Shown: piece after piece, positions 51,001-57,130 of the stretch
Layout: each line of letters opens with the position of its first letter
How positions within the stretch are numbered: position 1 is the stretch's first letter
Origin: Purshia tridentata
Taxonomy: Eukaryota > Streptophyta > Magnoliopsida > Rosales > Rosaceae
DNA: 57,130 nt
Reading direction: 5' to 3'
Assembly: GCA_003254885.1 (NCBI GenBank)
Contig: QANT01000058.1
Span: 1-57,130, forward strand
Notes under the pieces: model-generated
Database searches by the model: none
What the model saw: only the letters and a program-made list of their open reading frames with translations
What the model was told of the DNA's origin: nothing
Made by a program: the position numbers and the translations under genes

Positions 51001-52799
51001 AAATCATGCTACCTATAAAAGTGACCTCAGTCTCCCTTTACTTTTTATTTAAAATAAATAAATACTTTAAGTTGAATTATACAACCAAACAGGTACCACC
51101 ATTCACGGCTTAAGATTTACATTGTGAAAACCTATAGAATAGAGCAACATCACTCACCCAATGATCCAGGCTCCACCAGTTACAAATGCAACGACTGGCT
51201 TTGACCCTTCAGTATTTTTGGGTAGATACAGATCCAGCCTGCAGAACAAAAAATTTCAGCTATTAATGCTGCAAATCCAGTTGATGCAGTGCATTAATTC
51301 ATGCACAGATGTGGTTGGTTCAGGCATTGGGGATTTCATATATCCTACCTATTTCTTGGTTTATCGCCATAGACTATACTTCTGCGGACCTGACTGGAGA
51401 AGAAATAATAATAGCCAACTGCAAAAAGAAAGGCAGACTAGTTATGCTCCCCTGGATGGTAATTTCTGAATCCTTTGTTATGAGCATGACAATGCCTACA
51501 AAGTGCAAGGTTTAATGTCTGAAGTGGACAAGAAAAAAAAAAAACTATAATGTCTAAAAGGTATGCAAGAACTAAACCATAAATGCGTGAAAATTTAAGA
51601 TGGATACATAAATGTTACACACCTTGAATAAAACCTGGCATAAGTAGAAATGAATAAACTCCGAGGGAAAGAAATCTTATTATCCATCTGTAGCCTACCC
51701 TGAATAAAGACATATGATCAGGAAGCATCTAATTGTAGGGATAGACTTGAAGAATCTTAAAGAAACATTACAAGATACAGTCGAAATTCCAAAATCCTAA
51801 ACAGATTTGTACCATCTGAAAATAATCTCATCTCTCTTTCTAAGGTGACAACATCCGGGTGATTAGTTTTATACATTACAACTTTCTAAAGTTATTTTGT
51901 TCCTTATATGAACCATAGTCTACTTCATACATGTCCAAACCTTCGAGTTCAGATTTTCTTTAGCTACATGTAAAAGGGTAATCTGATTTCTTCAAATGCA
52001 ATAAGATCAATATTAATTGCACAAGTTTCCATCTAAATTATCCCACAATCTATTCCTTTTTTAAAGTTATGAAGTTATCTAATGAAGATTGTCTTCTTAA
52101 CCCAAAATCTTGCTTCCAAAAGCACACCAGATCCAACTACAATACTTAAAATCTTTAACTTGTTTTACTTGGGACATGTCACTTCAAAAGATATCATTTT
52201 GGAAACGATTCTGACTCGGTGTTCAATGTTACCAGTCTCAAATGATAACCAAATAGCTCTCATTCTGAAAGTTAAATACTTCATTCAAATCCTAACATAC
52301 AATTCAGTTATACACAGATTCACAAACAACCTATACGACCAAATGGGTAGTAAAAAAAAATCACAAACACACCAAAACAGAGCAATTCTCATATAAAGAA
52401 AAGAAATTTTGTGTACCCCAGATACTTCAAAAGCTTCAAACTTAAACGGGTGACCAAGTAGGTCTGCTCGGCAGTGTGGCCCACCTCGCTGCTTAAAGAC
52501 TGGCCGAGGCCGTCATCGGAGTACGGACAAAGGGAGATGTCACTGTTGACCCGGCGCCGCCGCTGCTGGTGGTTGTTGTTGTTGTTGTTGTTGTTGCTGG
52601 CAGTGGTGGTGCTCGAGAAGCTTGAGACCCTTGGGAGAAGGGGCTTAACAATGGGCATGCACTTTTCTTCATCATCAAAACGTGAAAAATTGATGAACCT
52701 AGCTGCTGGGTCGTCGTCCTCAGCTTTGGACAGCAATTTCTCTGTGGCAGCAGCTGGAGGTGGGTGGTACGTTATAGGTAAGATTTGTTGGGATGGCAT
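48044..52799 (-). CDS. ICMEL: Isoprenylcysteine alpha-carbonyl methylesterase (ICME/ICMEL)
   Basis: Eleven minus-strand exons: 52799-52417, 51699-51623, 51418-51349, 51238-51158, 50864-50790, 50079-49978, 49883-49743, 49026-48961, 48851-48708, 48481-48391, 48205-48044; 463 residues, phases all consistent. An alpha/beta hydrolase that removes the methyl group from the carboxyl-methylated prenylcysteine at the C-terminus of prenylated proteins, reversing ICMT; in Arabidopsis it is ER/Golgi-located and acts in ABA responses. Triad: Ser270 in GQSAGA, Asp372 in GTADYS, His404 in GKTHTD; the oxyanion motif is TGGAW at 197-201. Membrane segment(s) at about 135-165. Ends LAHKVSPF as in the family. 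Exon 1 is poorly conserved and holds eight Asn (69-76) from a GTT repeat. The frame stays open upstream to 53045, but homologs support starting at 52799. Confidence 0.94.
52572..52598. repeat. Coding (GTT/AAC)n microsatellite in ICMEL exon 1
   Basis: Eight AAC codons on the coding strand give a polyasparagine run in the variable N-terminal region. It is in frame, so length changes in threes would be tolerated. Confidence 0.9.
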
Positions 52800-53025
52800 T
52801 TTGAAAATTGAAAGCAGATTTTGAAAGGCAGATTTGAGCTTTTTGGGATGTTGGACTTGGCGGGCTTTCGAAAGAGCGAATCTGACAGTTCTCAGATTCG
52901 AGATCATCGAGAGAAGCAGGGGCAAGAAACCATTGAAACAATGTTGAACATTTGGTTTTGCAGAGAAGAGGCCAGACCAGAAAGAAGGAGAGGGGAAGTG
53001 GGGGTGTGGAGGCCAGTTGTGTAAT

Positions 53026-53035
53026 GCCACGTGGC
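53026..53035. promoter_or_regulatory. Perfect G-box (GCCACGTGGC) upstream of ICMEL
   Basis: A 10-base palindrome around CACGTG about 230 bases before the ICMEL start. G-boxes bind bZIP and bHLH factors, and GCCACGTGGC is a strong ABA-response-type element. This fits the family's reported link to ABA but does not prove regulation. Confidence 0.6.
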
Positions 53036-53750
53036 GAGTTGTCATGGGTTGAGTAAACTTTGTTTTTGGAGAAGTTGGAATTGGTCGTCTAATGTGTCCG
53101 TCTTGTCGTTGGTTTCCGTCCCGTCTTGCTTTGTTTAACGGCTATGAGTTCATGACGCAATAGGGGTTGTTTGGATGCTACTTCGAAATTACATCATTTT
53201 TGTTGAGCGAGAACTGAAATAAAACTAGTTCGGACATAGTGCCCAAACATGTCTTACGTTTTACCACCCGTTTGGATTACTACACAACTGCCCTGATTGG
53301 AACAATGTTGTCCATGACTCGTCCATGACTCAGCTATTCTTGTCATGTTCTCAATCGCGGGGTCAGAAATTATGTGCGGATCTTTTGTAAATTTTAGAAA
53401 GGAAATCTTTAGAATCTAATGGGTTAACACATTTTAAATCCATTAACTTTGGATCATTTTTTATTTTGCACTGTAATCTTTAAAATTCTGTAATTTACAC
53501 TTGAATGTTAAATATATCTTTTAATTTTTATCACCCATTAAATTGACTATGTTATGGCTCTTTTGATAATTTATATTGCTTAAGTGAAAGTTATAGACCC
53601 AATTTTTCTTATGCGGCAAGTAATTCACTCTCGGTTTTGTAGGACATATGTCATTTTAGACATGCATGGATAATTTAGGCTAGGAAATGGTATTTGATTT
53701 TACGAAAAAAAATTTCAATAAAAATTTAGGTTATCTCCTTGTCACACACC

Positions 53751-53915
53751 GCATAAGAAAACATGTAGATCCATAGCTTTAACATAAGTAAACAACGGTT
53801 AAAATAATGATCAAACATGGTCAAACTAACGTTTGGCAAAAATTGGAAAGCATAAGAAAACATGTAGATCCATAGCTTTAACATGGTCAAACTAACGTTT
53901 GGCAAAAATTGGAAA
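53751..53915. repeat. Tandem duplication with an internal 33-bp deletion
   Basis: Copy 1 53751-53848 and copy 2 53850-53915 share GCATAAGAAAACATGTAGAT at the start and GGTCAAACTAACGTTTGGCA at the end. Copy 2 lacks about 33 bases in the middle. The matching parts are identical by eye. Confidence 0.92.
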
Positions 53916-55251
53916 ATAAATATAATTTTAGGGTGTACATTGTACTGTTTTGAAAATTACAATGCAAGTGGAAAATGATCCAAACTTGGAGGATGCAAAG
54001 TGTAATGAACCCAAATCTAATAATGCAGGGTAAGAAGCATGATATTGGGCTTTCACTTCCATATTATTATTATTAAGTAAGCTACTTTAATTGGGCTTCC
54101 CAGCTAGTTAGGGTTGTTCCAACTTCCAAGTAAATGGGAGTAGTGTAGGAACCAAACACTACGTACGTAGAGGAAGATCAGTCGCTCAAACTTATGACAG
54201 ATGGGCTTTCTCCAATTTACTCTTCATACCCATGGGCTTCAGTATTTCAGAAGTCTAAAACTGCACCCCAGCTCCTTGCAATTGTTTGAAGACCTTGATA
54301 TGAAAGACTCAAACAAAAACACAATAATACGAATTCTCTTTTCTTACCAATCATGGAAATGATCATGCATCCACTGTGGTTGCGTTGATAGCTAGCTAGC
54401 CAAAAGAGCCAATTGGTCAAACCCATTACTCTTTTGCAAAAAGCGTATGTTGCAAATTGCAGTGGTTCAATTTGTTAAACAAACACAGTAATATTTTTCT
54501 TTTTCTTTTGCTCATAAAGAATCCTAAAGAAGTGATTGAGTGATGAGCAAAGCATATGGGGTCAAGAATTATGTTAAATCAACCAAAAGATGAATAATTA
54601 TTGCTTATAATTAGATGATATGCGTTTCTAAATGGTTAACTTTTCTAAGGATAAGTACATTAATCCAATAATGCGTCTCCCCATTAATTGCTAGCACTAG
54701 TACTTGGACACACACATAATGTGATGTTAGCTTATATAGGCACATAGGATTGAGTCCTATTATATATAAATTTATAAACATATCATTTTTAGTCCAGACC
54801 TTACTAGGGCTCAGTGAGACCGTGGAATTAATCTTTAACAAGCTAGNGTAGAGTGGTTTCCCTGCGTATTGGCAGTGAATACGTACTATTGTAATAAGAA
54901 TGATTGGAGTGTCGGTGTTTATTCCAAGTAGTACTGTTTTGAATCCTCATAGGCTGAGATTTACCTCCACTTTTAGCCTTTTAGGGAAGTGAAAGATTCA
55001 ATGGGATTCGATGGGTTGATATATATATATGCTGATAAAGACTCAACTTTAAAATGTTGAACGTTCTTTTGTAAGTTAGTACCTGAACTTGATGATCAAA
55101 AGTTATAAGGACTTGTTTTAATATATATATATATCTTCGTTTTGCCTTCTTTTCTTACTGAAATCAATTCATGGGATATCAAATATATTAGCTCCAGAAC
55201 GTAAGATTCGATCAAGAAATGTGCCAAACTTTTTTTTTTTTTTTAAATGGT

Positions 55252-55320
55252 ATGTATTGTTACAATTAATATATGAAAAGAAAGTNATGTATTGTTACAA
55301 TTAATATATGAAAAGAAAGT
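55252..55320. repeat. Exact 34-bp direct repeat separated by a single N
   Basis: 55252-55285 and 55287-55320 are identical, with one undetermined base between them. This pattern is what a contig join with duplicated ends would leave, so it may not exist in the genome. Confidence 0.9.
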
Positions 55321-56044
55321 GAAGTCTAATATTTGGTTTAACCTATAGATATATCCAGCTAATTTTGTTTTCCACCTTAGCCCATATTAACTTTATATAT
55401 AGATTATGTGGTGAAACGCATGCAGTCCATTAAAAGAGTCGTGAGTTGCCTTTGTTAAGAAATCGACCTCAACTTTTTAGTCTGTTCTTTCATAAAGTTT
55501 GTAAGGTTTCTTTCTTTTAGATATAGATGATGATATTCTGAACAAACAAACAAGCGCTAGCTGATATAATTGTGCAAACTTATAATTGGCCGGGGTTGCT
55601 TATATTCAAGATCGATGGAAATGAGTGAGTGATATTATTGATCAATTGTATGGCGATCCTCTTGCCAAATATATCAACCCAGTCCTGAGAGCTTAATTAA
55701 TTAAGTGCTTTAACCACAAACCAAGACAATCTAGAGTTCTACTTTCTATATAAGCTATTTCCCTTGCTCCCTTTCGTTTTCCAATCTTTTGCTGGTTGCC
55801 AAACACCCATTATAATGTACGTCCTACTCATTCTAATTAACCTCAATTCCCCAACTAATCTCATGCCAGTAATTATTAGATATCACCGACCGATCGAATT
55901 GCCTATATATATATAATTATATATGTAGGGAGTACTTTTTAGTTGAACATACTGATAATTTTCACCTGTAATAAGAATATGTGAGGTTAATTTCTTTGAT
56001 TTGAAAATTTAATAATCATATTCCTCATCCATTAAATCCTCTTG

Positions 56045-56116
56045 TTAATTAAATATTTCCAAGGAGAGAAAAGCAAATGATTAATTAAATATTTCCAAAG
56101 AGATAAAAGCAAATGT
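56045..56116. repeat. Two-copy 36-bp tandem repeat
   Basis: TTAATTAAATATTTCCAA(G/A)GAGA(G/T)AAAAGCAAATG occurs at 56045-56080 and 56081-56116 with three or so differences. Confidence 0.9.
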
Positions 56117-56589
56117 TATGGGAAAATAGTAGAATAAGTGAGAACAAGCTAGAGGCAACACAAATAGCAATGATGATAAATAGATACTAATTCTAATGGA
56201 TGCTTAGTCTGTATACCATTAAGTTGATTAAATTTGGTTTACTTAATTAGTACATAACATATAATTATATGTATGGTCTACGTTTCTCTAGCTTAGAGAT
56301 TCAAGAATATATGCATATATATTAATAATCGAGTTAATTAATGGCCCTCTTTGAATCAATGGGCATGCCGAATTTGATCGATTAGCTAGCCAAGCCACAG
56401 CTTATGTCAGCTGGGTACGTGTAGTGGGATTCTCTCCCACCACAAAAATATATTTAACTAATTAATGCATGTGATCATAAAAACTAATTAAAAATGTATT
56501 AACAATCTCAGACTAATTAGAATTGAGAAAGGAAAAAAAATACATTAATTAATTAACCTAGCTGATGGAATGTGCCAAACTCATCATAT

Positions 56590-56763
56590 TGCAGGTACAA
56601 ATTAAGGTGCAGCCAATTGTGTGAAAACAAGTTTGTGATTGTGTCTGATGAACCGTGCACGTACGAAACACTTAAAGGCAGGTGTACTGGTGCATGCAAT
56701 ATATATATATCCACAAGAACACGTACTCAAAAAAGTAGTGTCGTCTTTTCAGATAGATTTTAG
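56590..56763 (+). other. Cys-rich open fragment, possible exon or gene remnant
   Basis: After an acceptor-like ...CATATTGCAG, an open frame reads YKLRCSQLCENKF and continues with cysteines spaced C-x3-C-x11-C-x8-C-x3-C, then degenerates at an (AT)n run and stops. Five Cys in about 30 residues is more ordered than chance frames nearby. There is no signal peptide, no clear partner exon and no known family, so it may be a pseudogene exon or nothing. Confidence 0.2.
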
Positions 56764-57130
56764 ATCAGGCAGTCAAATTATAAGTGAGATGGATTAGTAC
56801 TCCATTTTTTTTTTGTATTTTACAACTCTTGGATTTATCAATTGCGAAGAGACTTTAATTTGTATTCAAGTACCAATTATGGGAAATGACCAAACTATAT
56901 AGAAAGTTAATTTAAAAGCCGAAATCTGACTCCTATGAGGGATTATCTCGATTAGCTGTTTTATTAAAATTCTTATGTTGCATTTGGATGAAGTAGTTTG
57001 AAAATATTAAAGAATTTATAAATAATAGAATTTAAAATGATGTGATTTATTTGGCAAACATATAAGCATAATAAAATTTAAAATACAAAATTTACAGTAG
57101 GGTTTTATTTTTAATGTCATTAATTATATA

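Larger units (their letters stand above)
53046..57130. other. Intergenic, 4 kb without a convincing gene
   Basis: AT-rich, with three short duplications listed separately and two N positions (54847 and 55286). The final ~130 bases (from GTTGCATTTGGATGAAG) look like the start of an AT-rich dispersed element cut by the window edge. Confidence 0.5.

Overview
This window is nuclear DNA of a flowering plant, probably a woody eudicot and quite possibly Rosaceae. The lineage is an inference from gene content and protein style, not proven. The evidence for a plant is: long AT-rich intergenic DNA, many small GT-AG introns, CT-rich 5' leaders with microsatellites, and families confined to land plants (IDA-type abscission peptide, MIZ1/DUF617, ABCG half-transporters, plant bacterial-type PEP carboxylase). 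I see no bacterial, viral or organellar gene.

Layout, left to right. 1-2.4 kb: repeats, a 27-base C run and a long leader. 2.4-4.4 kb (+): a kinase-less leucine-rich-repeat surface protein of the PII-2 type with a GPI-like tail. 6.0-7.0 kb: a fold-back element with arms of about 0.3 kb. 9.2-9.5 kb (+): an IDA-type prepropeptide with a 72-bp tandem duplication just upstream of its TATA box. 14.4-15.2 kb (-): an intronless MIZU-KUSSEI-like (DUF617) protein with a 152-bp tandem duplication downstream of its stop. 18.5-21.4 kb (-): a tandem pair of two-exon NUDX1-type Nudix hydrolases. 23.9-31.2 kb (+): a 20-exon bacterial-type PEP carboxylase (PPC4) of 1045 residues with one GC-AG intron. 31.2-40.2 kb: a 9-kb gene-free stretch holding a 730-bp PIF/Harbinger-like MITE. 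40.2-43.7 kb (+): a five-exon ABCG21-type half-transporter. 45.0-47.5 kb (+): a tandem pair of tiny two-exon Lys/Ala/Pro-rich basic proteins that I do not recognise. 48.0-52.8 kb (-): an 11-exon isoprenylcysteine alpha-carbonyl methylesterase with a perfect G-box upstream. 53-57 kb: intergenic, with three short duplications, two N bases and a small Cys-rich open fragment.

Exon models were built by hand from splice signals, reading-frame continuity and remembered family sequences, and phases close for every multi-exon gene. The genes are independent transcription units and not an operon or a single pathway. Several touch hormone or peptide signalling and metabolism, but I see no evidence that they act together. 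I did not find a convincing new biological system. The observations most worth checking are the paired small basic genes, the fold-back element, the promoter duplication at the IDA-type gene, the NUDX1 pair and the GC-AG intron.
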